Numbered from the stretch's first letter, positions 52,713 to 61,962 are shown. The stretch: DNA of 64,000 nt from CAIWHR01 sp963830485 (GCA_963830485.1 CAWHNE010000023.1:92741-156740), one strand, 5' to 3'. The notes: generated from the sequence alone by a model not told the origin. Numbers and translations: made by a program.

Positions 52713-52980
52713 GAGCCTGTCGGACTTGTTTTCGCGCATGCGACGGAGGCGAGTTGGGTGCAGTTCAACGCGCGAGTCCGAAGACATACCGGGTGTACGG
52801 CGAGGGCGAGCAACGCAGAAATGCGCCCAACTCGCCCCGTCCCTTCGGGTTGCGGCCAGAAAGCGCGTCTGCTTCGTTACTCGGCTTGCCAAGGTTCTCG
52901 ACATTGGCGGCGCCTCGCGCCTCGCATCCATCGCTTTCTGGCCAAGCAACGCATACGTGAAAGCAAGTCCGACAGGCTCC
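52712..52980. repeat. MITE-like element 2, abutting a stop codon
   Basis: GGAGCCTGTCGGACTTGTTT at 52712 and its near-exact inverse ending at 52980 (two mismatches over about 25 bases). About 270 bases, no gene. The interior shares blocks with element 1 (GTCTGCTT.GT, GCATCC.ATCGC), so both belong to one family with diverged ends. No clear target duplication was found. Confidence 0.8.
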
Positions 52981-53065
52981 CAGCCGATTGACCCCGCGCC
53001 CCCGCGTGCGGAAAATGGCCGCACCACGCGCCCCGCTTCGAGGGTGCGGCCCTGCGGAGGAATCC

Positions 53066-54085
53066 ATGCGTCGCTTCACCGTCTTCGCCGCGGCCATCGC
53101 CGCCTGTCTCGCGTTCACCGTCCCCGCGCTCCATGCGCAAGCCCTGGAGAAATCCAAGGTCGTCGTCGGCGTCGGCGGCAAGACGCTGTTCTACTACCTG
53201 CCTCTCACGATCGCTGTGCAGAAGGGCTATTTCAAGGCCGAAGGGCTCGAGGTCGAGCTCCAGGATTTCCCGGGCGGGGCGCGGGCGCTGCAGGCGCTCC
53301 TGGGCGGCAGCGTCGACATCACGTCGGGCGCCTACGAGCACACGATCACGCAGCAGGCCAAGGGGCAGAACCTCGAGGCGATCTTCCTGCAGGGCAAGTA
53401 CTCGTCGATGGTGCTCATCATGAACAAGGCGAAGGCGGAGAAATACAAGTCGCCCGCCGACCTCAAGGGAATGAAGATCGGCGTCACGGCTCCCGGTTCG
53501 TCGACGAACATGATGGTCAACATCCTGCTCGCCAAAGTCAATCTCAAGCCGGACGACGTGTCGATCATCGGCGCCGGCGCAACGGCAGGCGCGGTGGCGA
53601 TCATGCAGCGAGGCGAGCTCGACGCGCTCGTCAACCTCGATCCGGTGATCGCGCAGCTCGAGTCGCAGGGGTTCGTCCCTGTCGTCGACACGCGCACGGC
53701 AAAGGGCATGCAGGACGTCTACGGCGGGGCCTATGCGGCCGGCTCGATCTACGTCCCGGTCGATTTCCCGAAGAAATATCCGAACACGACGCAAGCGTTC
53801 GTCAACGCGATGATGCGCGCGCTGCGCTTCATCCAGACCTCGACTCCCGACGAGATCGTCGCGACGGTGCCGACCGAATACTACGCGGACAAGGCGCTCT
53901 ACAAGGCGGCGCTCGAGAGAAATCTCGAATCGTTCAAGCACGACGGCGTCATCGGCATGGAGGCGGCGCGCAACGTCTACCGTGATCTCAAGTCGTTCGA
54001 TCCGGGCGTGCAGAACGCGACGGTGGACCTCGCGAAGACCTTCGACTCGTCCTATGCGCTGAAGGCGGCCCAGAAGTACAAGTGA
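53066..54085 (+). CDS. ABC transporter substrate-binding protein, NitT/TauT type
   Basis: 339 residues from the ATG at 53066, after CGGAGGAATCC. Signal peptide MRRFTVFAAAIAACLAFTVP with cleavage at HAQA. The NMT1/SsuA-like fold shows YLPLTIAVQKGYFKAEGLEV, QDFPGGARALQALLGGSVDI and KIGVTAPGSSTNMMVNILL. It probably captures a small organic sulfonate, nitrate or pyrimidine-like ligand; exact ligand unknown. The stop overlaps the ATP-binding gene start (TGATG). Confidence 0.92.
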   Translation: MRRFTVFAAAIAACLAFTVPALHAQALEKSKVVVGVGGKTLFYYLPLTIAVQKGYFKAEGLEVELQDFPGGARALQALLGGSVDITSGAYEHTITQQAKGQNLEAIFLQGKYSSMVLIMNKAKAEKYKSPADLKGMKIGVTAPGSSTNMMVNILLAKVNLKPDDVSIIGAGATAGAVAIMQRGELDALVNLDPVIAQLESQGFVPVVDTRTAKGMQDVYGGAYAAGSIYVPVDFPKKYPNTTQAFVNAMMRALRFIQTSTPDEIVATVPTEYYADKALYKAALERNLESFKHDGVIGMEAARNVYRDLKSFDPGVQNATVDLAKTFDSSYALKAAQKYK

Positions 54086-54919
54086 TGACGCTCGCGTCAG
54101 GAGCGGCCGCGGCGCTGGCGCTCGACGGCGATCACCTGCACGTTCGTCGCGAGGCCGGGCGCGAAGGGCGCCGCGGCCGGGCGCTACACGGCGGTTCGGG
54201 ACACGTCGCTCGCGATCGCGCCCGGCGAGTTCGTGTCGGTCGTCGGCCCGACCGGCTGCGGCAAGTCGACGCTCCTGAACGTCGCCGCGGGATTGCTCGC
54301 GCCGACGACGGGCCGCGTGTTCGTCCACGGTGAACCGCTCGCGGGTATCAACGCGCATGCGGGCTACATGTTCCAGTCCGACGCGCTGATGCCGTGGCGA
54401 AGCGCGCTTGCAAACGTGACGGCCGGGCTCGAGTTCCGAGGCCAGACGAAGGCGGAGGCGATGCCGCATGCTCGCGAATGGCTCGCGCGCGTCGGGCTCG
54501 CGGGCTTCGAGGATCGCTTTCCGCACCAGCTCTCCGGCGGGATGAGGAAGCGCGTCTCGCTCGCGCAGATGCTGATCCTCGACCCGGGCATCCTGCTGAT
54601 GGACGAGCCGTTCTCCGCGCTCGACATCCAGACGCGGCAGTTGATGGAGAACGAGCTGCTCGATCTGTGGAGCGCCAACCGCAAGTCGGTGTTGTTCATC
54701 ACGCACGACCTCGAGGAGGCGATCTCCTTGTCCGACCGCGTCGTCGTCCTTTCGGCCGGGCCGGAAACGCGGCCGATCGGCGACTATGCGATCGACCTGC
54801 CGCGCCCGCGCGACGTCGCGGAGATCCGGATGACGCCGCGTTTCGTCCAGTTGCACGGCGCGATCTGGCACACGATGAAAGCCGAAGTGTTGAAGGGCTA
54901 TGCGCAGAGCCGGCACTGA
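54085..54919 (+). CDS. ABC transporter ATP-binding protein, frameshift near 54125
   Basis: Walker A VGPTGCGKSTLLNVAAGLL, Q-loop YMFQSDALMPWRSALANV, signature HQLSGGMRKRVSLAQML, Walker B ILLMDEPFSALDIQT, switch VLFITHDLEEAISLSD. The main frame opens only at about 54131 (ITCTFVARPGAKG, RYTAVRDTSLAIAPGEF), but the overlapping ATG at 54085 is in frame 1 (MTLASGAAAALALDG). One surplus base near 54120-54131 joins them into about 277 residues. SsuB/TauB-like. Ends 20 bases inside the permease gene. Confidence 0.88.
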
Positions 54920-55715
54920 GCCGCGTTGGCGGCTCACGCTCTACCACCTGCTGCTGCTCGCGGCCGGATTCGCGTTCTGGTACGCGATGACGACGCCGGG
55001 GCTGGTCTCGGAGGCATTCGCCAAGAACACCGCGTTCTTCTTTGGCCGGCCGCTCGAGGTGCTGAAGGTGATCTGGATCTGGTTCTCCGGCGGCAAGATC
55101 TATCCGCATCTGTGGGTGACGCTCGTCGAGACGCTGCTCGCGTTCGCGGCGGGCAGTCTGCTGGGGCTTGTCATCGGGCTGTGGCTCGCGCTGTCGCCAA
55201 CCGCGTCCTCGCTCGCGGACCCCTACATCAAGGCGGCCAACGCGATGCCGCGCGTGATCCTGGCGCCGATCTTCGCGCTCTGGTTCGGGCTCGGGATCAC
55301 CTCGAAGGTCGCGCTCGGCGTGACGCTCGTCTTCTTCATCGTGTTCTTCAACGTCTTCCAGGGCATCAAGGAAGTGAGCCCGACGGTGCTCGCGAACGCG
55401 CGGATGCTGGGCGCATCGCGGCAACAGCTCCTGTCGAGTATCTACCTCCCGTCGGCGACATCGTGGGTGTTCTCGAGCCTGCACACGTCGATCGGCATGG
55501 CGTTCGTCGGCGCCGTGGTCGGCGAGTACCTCGGATCGGCCAAGGGCGTCGGCTACCTGATCGTGCAGGCCGAGGGCGTCTTCGACATCAACACCGTGTT
55601 CGCCGGCATCCTCGTGCTGACCGGCTTCGCGCTGTTTCTGGACGTCGTCGTCACCCAGGTCGAGAAGCGCCTGCTGGTGTGGCGGCCGCGCGCCGCGGAG
55701 ACCGAGGCGCTGTAG
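54900..55715 (+). CDS. ABC transporter permease, NitT/TauT type
   Basis: 271 residues, about six membrane spans. The BPD inner-membrane motif is VTLVFFIVFFNVFQGIKEVS followed by ANARMLGASRQQLLSSIYLP (the EAA loop), with FVGAVVGEYLGSAKGVGYLI downstream. Completes a substrate-binding protein-ATPase-permease importer with overlapping genes. Confidence 0.93.
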   Translation: MRRAGTEPRWRLTLYHLLLLAAGFAFWYAMTTPGLVSEAFAKNTAFFFGRPLEVLKVIWIWFSGGKIYPHLWVTLVETLLAFAAGSLLGLVIGLWLALSPTASSLADPYIKAANAMPRVILAPIFALWFGLGITSKVALGVTLVFFIVFFNVFQGIKEVSPTVLANARMLGASRQQLLSSIYLPSATSWVFSSLHTSIGMAFVGAVVGEYLGSAKGVGYLIVQAEGVFDINTVFAGILVLTGFALFLDVVVTQVEKRLLVWRPRAAETEAL

Positions 55716-56215
55716 GTATGCCAGAGCCGCTTTGCGGTGCAGTCCTCGCCCGGTCACCTCCTAGCTTGTAGCCCACACCCAGAGCTACGCCGGCGGCAGG
55801 TCGGGATGCATCTTGCGACGGGTCCCGCCGGAGCGCCCCGGCGACAAGAACACCGCGGCAGGGCCTGACCCATCGACGGTACGAAACCGCCGCCGCGTGT
55901 GAAAAGCGCTCGCCGCGCCGTCCCCCACGTGTCGGCAAAGCTTACGACTTTGGCAGGGCGCAAGGGTCGCCATTTTCCCAGCCCAATGGAATTGCTGGGA
56001 AAAGTTAGAACGGCACAAGTTGTGCTTTACAAGACAAGTCCGGCGTCGAGTGTCGGCGCGAGTACGGACGCAGGCAACCGAGCCGCTATCTCACGCCGCC
56101 GGCGCCGCCGGCGACGATCCGGTTCCCAGCCCCGACGTCGCATTCGCAGAGACCGCGCCTCGGCGCGTGGCGGGCGACCCGCCCTCCCGGGTATTCCTTG
56201 CAAAGGACGTTGATC
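55716..56215. other. Intergenic region with one hairpin
   Basis: 500 bases without a supported gene. A perfect 10-base inverted repeat (TTTTCCCAGC at 55973-55982, GCTGGGAAAA at 55994-56003) lies about 210 bases before the next start, in a locally AT-richer stretch. Short minus-strand open frames are Arg-rich and look like shadows. No convincing promoter was found. Confidence 0.5.
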
Positions 56216-58510
56216 ATGGCCAAGAGCAAATCGAATGGCGGCGAACGCGATCGCGACCAATACCAGCTGGAGCTGGTCGGCTTGCAGGCAGGAGGCGAAC
56301 GCCCGGCGATCGTCGTGCAGGCAGTGGACGCCAAGGGCGCGGTGCTCCACTCGCAGGAGGTGGATGCGACCGGCGCGTTCAAGCTGCCGGGCGATACCCT
56401 GAAGCGCGCCAACCGCATCGTTCTCGGCGCGCCGGACGGACGCGAAGGCGTCGCGGCAGAAGGCGCGGTGATCTATCGCGCAAGCGAGTTCGCGGCGCAG
56501 CTCAAGGACAATACGCTCGCTCTTGCGGAAGGCGTCTGGTCGCGGCTGCACCTGCACTGGACCTGCGTAAGCGGGAGCGTGCGTGTCTGTCGCCGTCGGC
56601 CGTGGTGGTTCGACAGCATCATCACCGCAGCGATATCGCCGGCCGTCAAGCTGGCCGCCTCCGCCAGCGGTGCCAACGTCGCGGAATTCGCGTCGGGCCT
56701 CTCGCCGCAGCGGTTTGCGCCCTCGCTGAACGATCTGATCGTCTGGCCCTACCGTTGCTTCAGCGTATGCCTCGGCTCGATCGAGGTCTACCGGCGCACC
56801 TGCTGCTGCTGGCCGATCGTGTTCGACGATGTTCGCATCAGCGATTTGATTCGGGATCTGGAGATCATCGTCGAGCAGCTTCCCAAGTTCCCGCCGCCGC
56901 GGGATGGGTTCCCGCCGCCGCCACCGCCGCCCATCGATCCGCTGAAGACCCCGTTCTTCAAGGGCGGGGCGCTCAACGAGCTTGCCCTGAACGCGCCGAA
57001 CGACCTGCGCATCCTGCGGTCCGCGAAGGGCGAGCAGGCCGCACAGTACATCAACAGCCGGCCTTACCTGCTGCACAGGATCTGCCGGTGCGGCGTGGCC
57101 TCCAAGGTCGCCACCGGGACGATCCAGCCCGATGGCTCGTTCAACATCTGCTGGCTCGAAGGCTGGCATCTCCTGCTGCCCAATTGCTATCAGCAATACG
57201 CGTACGTCGTAAAGCAGACCATCGGCGGCACGACCACGACGATCTACGACGGGCTCGCCGCCGGCGCGTGGTACGCAGCGGGAGACAATCCCGTGCTGAC
57301 GTCCTACAACCACAACGCGTATTCCTGCGGCGAAACCGGGCAAGGCGACGGGCAGGCGTACGTCTACCTGGACCTCATCGGGGACACCGAGAGCCACGAG
57401 CTCACGACGCCGACATCGACGGGCTGGGATCGCGTCGCCGCGCCCGGCCCGACGTCCGGCCTTCTCTTCCCGAACCCGACAGGGGCGGGACACCTGCGAA
57501 ACCTCGGCGGTTCACTCGAGCTGACGCTCAACTTCAGCGAGGGTATGAAGGACGCTGCGGTCGGCGCAAGGTACTACCGTGTGAGCATCTGCACGGCCGA
57601 CGCTGCAGGCAATCCCACCGGTCCCCGCTATTACTACCAGGACGGGCTCACTTGGCAGAAGGCGGTGATCACGATCACCGGCGTGGACATCGTGCCGGAC
57701 ACTCTGGGTCCGGTGCCGCCGGTGGGTGGCGAGAACTTCCTCTATCGCATCCCGTTCGATTCCGACGCGGACTGGACGGGGTCCGTGCGCTATCACGCGG
57801 TCATCAATACGCTCAAGAGCGAGTTCAACGTGCCGGATGGCGCGGATCTCGCGAGCCCCGCGTCGAACCACCTGATCACGGTCGAGGTGTTCAACGCGGC
57901 CGGTGAACGACTGCGCCCGCTGGGCACGGCGGCGTCGGGTCAGCCCGGAGTCGAGGTCGCGAAGCCGTTCAAGTACCGCCGGTGGTTCCAGCCGGGCGGC
58001 AGTCCCGGCGATGATACGGTGGAGGTTCCGTTCGCGGCGCTCACGCATCTGTTCTGCTGGGACAACCGGGCGCCGGAAGCCGACATCACGCGCCTCGTGA
58101 TGAACGGGATCGCCTCGGACGCCGAGTGTCAGTTCCTGGCGGGGTCGAACAACTCCACGTTCGGAGTCGAGTACCGGGCGTACGTACCGGACGAACGGTT
58201 CCAGTACGCGCACGGCATCTCGTGGCTGCGCGGCCTCAACGGATCGGCAGCGACGGGTGGCGTCGGCACTCTGCCGACCCCGCTCAGCCCGACCAACGTA
58301 GGCAAGCCGCCCGCAGCACCCGTCAACAGCGGGACCAACACGTTCGAGCTGATGCTGACCCGCATCAATCCGTTCCCGTTCCCGCCGCAGGTGCTGCAGA
58401 AGTGCTCGTTCGCCGTGACGTTGACGACCTATGCCAAGACGACCAACGGCGAGAATTTCAGCTACCCATACGACTCGGAGACTGCGGCGTTCGCGCTGGA
58501 AATCCAGTAG
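56216..58510 (+). CDS. Large protein of unknown function, phage-tail-like cluster
   Basis: 764 residues, start ATG after AAAGGACGTTGATC, no signal peptide or membrane span. N-terminal MAKSKSNGGERDRDQYQLEL with a carboxypeptidase-regulatory-like beta domain (VQAVDAKGAVLHSQEVDATG; FKLPGDTLKRANRIVLGAPD). A Cys-rich part follows (VYRRTCCCWPIV, RICRCGVASK), then a Pro-rich linker (DGFPPPPPPPIDP) and long beta-rich segments (SFNICWLEGWHLLLPNCYQQ; YAYVVKQTIGGTTTTIYDG). I do not recognise a named family. Gene context suggests a structural or effector component of a contractile-tail-like particle; that is inference. Confidence 0.75.
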   Translation: MAKSKSNGGERDRDQYQLELVGLQAGGERPAIVVQAVDAKGAVLHSQEVDATGAFKLPGDTLKRANRIVLGAPDGREGVAAEGAVIYRASEFAAQLKDNTLALAEGVWSRLHLHWTCVSGSVRVCRRRPWWFDSIITAAISPAVKLAASASGANVAEFASGLSPQRFAPSLNDLIVWPYRCFSVCLGSIEVYRRTCCCWPIVFDDVRISDLIRDLEIIVEQLPKFPPPRDGFPPPPPPPIDPLKTPFFKGGALNELALNAPNDLRILRSAKGEQAAQYINSRPYLLHRICRCGVASKVATGTIQPDGSFNICWLEGWHLLLPNCYQQYAYVVKQTIGGTTTTIYDGLAAGAWYAAGDNPVLTSYNHNAYSCGETGQGDGQAYVYLDLIGDTESHELTTPTSTGWDRVAAPGPTSGLLFPNPTGAGHLRNLGGSLELTLNFSEGMKDAAVGARYYRVSICTADAAGNPTGPRYYYQDGLTWQKAVITITGVDIVPDTLGPVPPVGGENFLYRIPFDSDADWTGSVRYHAVINTLKSEFNVPDGADLASPASNHLITVEVFNAAGERLRPLGTAASGQPGVEVAKPFKYRRWFQPGGSPGDDTVEVPFAALTHLFCWDNRAPEADITRLVMNGIASDAECQFLAGSNNSTFGVEYRAYVPDERFQYAHGISWLRGLNGSAATGGVGTLPTPLSPTNVGKPPAAPVNSGTNTFELMLTRINPFPFPPQVLQKCSFAVTLTTYAKTTNGENFSYPYDSETAAFALEIQ

Positions 58511-58564
58511 GGCGCGAGGTCCAATGCGTAACGCAAGCCTTGTTCGAACGGGGACAACATCAAC

Positions 58565-58993
58565 TTGATCGGCGAGCCGGACTTCTGGGCCAAGCTTGTC
58601 CTGGCCGTCCTCGCGACGTGGCGAGTCACGCACCTGCTCGCGTACGAGGACGGGCCGATGGGTTGGATCGCTCGCTTGCGGGCAAGGCTCGGCGGCAGTG
58701 CTGCCGGCAAGCTGATGGACTGCTTCTACTGCCTGAGCTTCTGGGTCGCCGCGCCGATCGCGCTGTGGATCAGTACGCGACCGCTCGAATGGCTGCTGGC
58801 GTGGCTGGCTATTTCCGGGGCAAGCTGCCTTTGCGAGCGCATCGGCGAACCTCGGATCATCATGCAGTCGATGCCGGAGGCCTCGAAAGGAGACGAGGAT
58901 GGGATGCTGCGGACAGATGCGCAATGGATATCGCGGCGCGGCTCACCCATCGCCGGGGACGGCGACGACCGCTTCGGCCCATCGAGGCATTGA
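58565..58993 (+). CDS. DUF1360-like small membrane protein
   Basis: 142 residues from a TTG at 58565 with a weak upstream site. FWAKLVLAVLATWRVTHLLA, YEDGPMGWIARLRARLG, MDCFYCLSFWVAAPIALWIS and WLLAWLAISGASCLCERIG match the DUF1360 pattern: a first helix, a conserved C-x2-C-x-S/FW motif, then further helices. DUF1360 genes often sit in phage-tail or extracellular-injection-like clusters. The C-terminus after CERIGEP is poorly conserved and overlaps the next gene by 95 bases. Confidence 0.75.
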   Translation: MIGEPDFWAKLVLAVLATWRVTHLLAYEDGPMGWIARLRARLGGSAAGKLMDCFYCLSFWVAAPIALWISTRPLEWLLAWLAISGASCLCERIGEPRIIMQSMPEASKGDEDGMLRTDAQWISRRGSPIAGDGDDRFGPSRH

Positions 58994-59201
58994 CCCCCCT
59001 CTCGCGCGTACGGGGCATGGGTCGGCGCTCGCTGACCGAGGTCGCTCCGTAGCGCTGCGCTATGTCGACCGGGCATCGGTATGGGTGCGCGGACCCGTGA
59101 CCGGGCGACAGTACGAGTTCCTCGATGGCAATGCCGCGCAACGGGTCGACGCCCGAGACGCCGACGTCCTGTTGCGCACACGCCGATTCGTTCGGGCGTA
59201 G
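58899..59201 (+). CDS. Small protein of the tail-like cluster
   Basis: 100 residues, start ATG with an excellent AAAGGAGACGAGG site inside the end of the DUF1360 gene. MGCCGQMRNGYRGAAHPSPG, a low-complexity link, then VALRYVDRASVWVRGPVTGR and QYEFLDGNAAQRVDARDADV with LLRTRRFVR. The second half (ligand-like RGPVTGR, VDARDA.LL) resembles short proteins I associate with phage- or injection-like clusters. Function unknown. Confidence 0.65.
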   Translation: MGCCGQMRNGYRGAAHPSPGTATTASAHRGIDPPLARTGHGSALADRGRSVALRYVDRASVWVRGPVTGRQYEFLDGNAAQRVDARDADVLLRTRRFVRA

Positions 59202-59322
59202 CGTCGGCGCCGCGGGCACTTCGAGTCGCCCGGCTTTCGCAAAGGGCGTTGACCCCTGTACCTTTCGTCTGCTCGTTCCCGGTTCGGCAGGTTGTCCGAC
59301 ACCGCGTTCAACGGAGGCGGCA

Positions 59323-60102
59323 ATGCCCGAATACCTCGCGCCCGGAGTTTATGTCGAGGAGATCGATGTGGCGCCGCATCCGATCCCCGGCGTTTCGACG
59401 TCGACCGACCATGCGATGGCGCAAGCGCTGATCGACAGCTTGAGACACGTTGTGCCTCCCGACTGGACCGGGTTCAACCAGTCCGATCCCGGCATTACGC
59501 TGATCAATCTCTTCGCGTTCCTCACCGAGAACCTGCTCTACCGCAGCAATGTATCGGTTTCTCGTCGCAAGGCAGCGCAACGGGTCTTCCTGCCGCTGCT
59601 GACGGCACAGGACGCCCCGGCGTGCGGCCCGCTGACGCGCCCGCACTTCTTCGCCGGACGTCTGCTCGACGCGGCAACGCTCGAGGCCGAGCAGAACTAC
59701 CAGCGCGACAAGCTCAGGCGCCACACCCTTGCGCTGCACGGCGTCGGCATCGTCAGCGGCCTCGCTGTGCAGATCGACGCGAGCGGCGACGCGCCGTGCG
59801 TGACGATCGACCCAGGATATGGTGTCGACCCGCACGGGGGAGAAGTAGGGCTTTGTGAGCGTGCGGTCGTGCGGCTACCCGCCGCGGCTCGCGAGGTGTT
59901 CGTCTCGCTTCGCAGGTGGGAGCGGCTCTGCGATCCTGCACCCGGACCGAATGGACCCGAGGCGACGCGGATCGAAGAAGCGAGCATCATCGCGATCTCC
60001 GCGAGCGTTCCCGAGACCGCCATTGCGCTTGCGCGACTGACGCACGATTCGACCGGTTGGTCGATCGATTCCAGCTTCGCGCGCTCGATGGCGCGTTCGT
60101 GA
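59323..60102 (+). CDS. Tail sheath N-terminus/baseplate-like chimera
   Basis: 259 residues, start ATG after CGGAGGCGGCA. It opens MPEYLAPGVYVEEIDVAPHP with PIPGVSTSTDHA, the hallmark start of contractile tail sheath proteins. Instead of the sheath body it goes into DSLRHVVPPDWTGFNQSDPG and ITLINLFAFLTENLLYRSNV, a baseplate-J-like segment. Then comes RPHFFAGRLLDAATLEAEQN with LHGVGIVSGLAVQIDASGD, a module seen in injection-system clusters. Much shorter than a real sheath, so probably an adapter or a fused remnant. Just before its stop another frame encodes LLTYDWAGILQPMRNVLLGE, which may be its true end if one base is wrong. Confidence 0.7.
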   Translation: MPEYLAPGVYVEEIDVAPHPIPGVSTSTDHAMAQALIDSLRHVVPPDWTGFNQSDPGITLINLFAFLTENLLYRSNVSVSRRKAAQRVFLPLLTAQDAPACGPLTRPHFFAGRLLDAATLEAEQNYQRDKLRRHTLALHGVGIVSGLAVQIDASGDAPCVTIDPGYGVDPHGGEVGLCERAVVRLPAAAREVFVSLRRWERLCDPAPGPNGPEATRIEEASIIAISASVPETAIALARLTHDSTGWSIDSSFARSMARS

Positions 60103-60172
60103 CGTTGCTGACCTATGACTGGGCCGGAATTCTCCAACCCATGCGCAACGTCCTGCTGGGCGAACGCGGCGG

Positions 60173-60202
60173 TTGACGCGAAATCACCCTCTGCGCTATA
60201 CT
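60173..60202 (+). promoter_or_regulatory. Sigma-70 promoter of tRNA-fMet
   Basis: TTGACG (60173-60178) and TATACT (60197-60202) separated by 18 bases, ending 11 bases before the tRNA. A strong consensus. Confidence 0.8.
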
Positions 60203-60213
60203 TTTCGATCAAT

Positions 60214-60290
60214 CGCGGGGTGGAGCAGTCTGGCAGCTCGTCGGGCTCATAACCCGAAGGTCGAAGGTTCAAATCCTTCCCCCGCAACCA
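60214..60290 (+). tRNA. tRNA-fMet (CAT)
   Basis: 77 bases, CGCGGGG...CCCCGCAACCA with encoded CCA. The acceptor stem has the C1 x A72 mismatch typical of initiators. The D-arm is TGGAGCAGTCTGGCAGCTCG, the anticodon arm is CGGGCTCATAACCCG with CAT at 60248-60250 and the three G:C pairs of initiators, and the T-arm is GGTTCAAATCC. Confidence 0.97.
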
Positions 60291-60299
60291 AACAATTCA

Positions 60300-60331
60300 A
60301 CGGCTTGCCTTCGGGCAGGCCGTTTTCGTTT
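60300..60331 (+). terminator. Rho-independent terminator after tRNA-fMet
   Basis: Stem ACGGCTTGCC / GGCAGGCCGT with a TTCG loop, followed by TTTCGTTT. Ten bases after the tRNA. Confidence 0.85.
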
Positions 60332-60943
60332 CCGGCCGGGGTTACGCCCGGGTTACACAGAGCGGGATTTCGCCGACGCCTCGCGCGCGTGCGCGTACCG
60401 TCGCGCCGGCTTTCAATTGCCGCATTCGTGTAGCGGCCGTGGATCGGCGGACGGCCACCGGTTCAACCCGGAAGCGCCCGCTGAGACGGATGACCGAGTT
60501 CGACCCGTTCCCGCCGTTCGCCTTTCTTGTTAGCGGACGCCCATTAGCTGGCCGGCGTCAAGCGAGTAAGCGATTCCATGGCGGCGATAGCCGCCGGTTG
60601 TTCCTCTCCCCTTACTGCGTCTGCAGCGAGCTGATCGCGCCCGTTTCTTCAACGAATGGCTACGACGAATCGCGCCAGACACCCATCAGGATCAAGCGGG
60701 CGGCGATGACTTGCCGGTCGCCTTGGCGGCCTGGCCGCCCCAGAAGAACGTTGGTACCGCAGCGCGTCCAATGGGTTGAGCACATTCCCGTGGCTGCCGA
60801 TGCCTTGGCGCCAATCCGTGGCTGGCTCGCGTTGCGGGCGATCCGCGTTTACTGCAAATCGGTGACGGCGACACGGCATCCAATTCATTCGCGTTGGCTG
60901 TGGCTCCAGTCCGCTTTCCTGGCTTGCCGGTCCCCGTCGTTGG
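60332..60943. other. Gene-poor stretch beside the tRNA
   Basis: 612 bases of lower GC content than the core genes. I see no supported gene; the open frame at 60439-61032 is low quality and runs antisense into the IS transposase. Probably island or degraded mobile DNA. Confidence 0.5.
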
Positions 60944-61957
60944 TCATGCGAAGCAGCGCGTCACGTCGAATGGCGTGCGCTCCTTCAGAATGTGGAAGCA
61001 TGCTCGAGCGAGTTTGTGTGCCAGCGCCTTGATCGCCAACGCACGGTTGGCCTTCGCCTTCTTGCGTTCATAGAACCGTTTGGCTTCGGCGCAGTAGCGC
61101 AGGGCGAAGTTCGCCGCCTCGACGAAAGCCCAGGCGAGATACTTGTTGCCATTCTTGGTGTTCCCTTCACCCTTCTTCTTGCCATTGCTCAGACGCTGAC
61201 TATCGACACAACGAGCATAGGAGGCAAAGTTGCCGGCGGCCGCGAAGCGGTCGATCGGCCCGGCCTCCAGCAGGATGGTGGTCGCCAGCACCCGACCAAT
61301 GCCTGGCACACTGGTGAGGAGACCGTATTCGGGTCGCTCCCCCATCATCTTCTGCAGCCGCTTTTCCAGCAGCTCGATCTGCGCCGAAAGCGTCGTGATC
61401 ACCGCCACGTTCGCCTTGATGGCCAGGGCCACATCTTCCGGTAGCGGCATCTGTTCAATCGCCGCAGGAGTGAGGCTCTTCACTTGATTGCTGCTGATCC
61501 GCGCGCCATGCTGACGTGCCGTGATGTTCTCCACCGCGAGAACGTGCGTGGTGCGACTGCGTACCAACTGCATGCGCTTTCGCGCCAGATCACGCACAGC
61601 GCGCTGGTCCGGCGGCAGGATCGTGCCCGTCGGCAGGATTCCCAAGCGCAAGAGGTGCGCGAGGTAACGCGCATCCGCTTCATCTCCACTGTGCTTGAGC
61701 CCATCGTACTTCTTGATCGCCGTGGTATTGGCCAGATGCACCTTGAACCCCGCCCCCTGCAGACCATCAACCAGCCAGTACCAATTGAAGGTCGATTCGA
61801 CGACCACCCCCGCCAACTCCTCTCGCCAGGGACTTAGCAACCCGATGATCTTGCCAAGATCGTTCGGCAGCCGCTTCTCCGCTACCACCCGATCTTCCTC
61901 GTCCGTCACCGTGACTAAGCTGTTGTTCGAGTGCAGGTCAATTCCGCTATATTTCAT
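60944..61957 (-). CDS. IS110-family transposase, second type
   Basis: 337 residues. RuvC-like DEDD domain MKYSGIDLHSNNSLVTVTDE (Asp), GVVVESTFNWYWLVDGLQGA (Glu), GDEADARYLAHLLRLGILP (Asp pair). The C-terminal Tnp_20 domain is LLTSVPGIGRVLATTILLEA and FASYARCVDSQRLSNGKKKG with NKYLAWAFVEAANFALRYC. Complete, but clearly a different subgroup from the transposase at 15458. Element ends are not resolved. Confidence 0.95.
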   Translation of the reverse strand: MKYSGIDLHSNNSLVTVTDEEDRVVAEKRLPNDLGKIIGLLSPWREELAGVVVESTFNWYWLVDGLQGAGFKVHLANTTAIKKYDGLKHSGDEADARYLAHLLRLGILPTGTILPPDQRAVRDLARKRMQLVRSRTTHVLAVENITARQHGARISSNQVKSLTPAAIEQMPLPEDVALAIKANVAVITTLSAQIELLEKRLQKMMGERPEYGLLTSVPGIGRVLATTILLEAGPIDRFAAAGNFASYARCVDSQRLSNGKKKGEGNTKNGNKYLAWAFVEAANFALRYCAEAKRFYERKKAKANRALAIKALAHKLARACFHILKERTPFDVTRCFA

Positions 61958-61962
61958 CCCAA

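Noticed and set aside
55651..55963. Minus-strand small open frames downstream of the permease
   Set aside because: Arg/Gly/Ala-rich, partly antisense to the permease, no recognisable domain.
59697..60287. Minus-strand open frame starting MRGKDLNLRPSGYEPDELPD
   Set aside because: This is the antisense translation of tRNA-fMet, a well-known spurious annotation; the rest is the shadow of the sheath-like gene.
60439..61032. Open frame of 197 residues after the tRNA
   Set aside because: Low-complexity Arg/Pro composition, no ribosome-binding site, and the end is antisense to the IS110 transposase.
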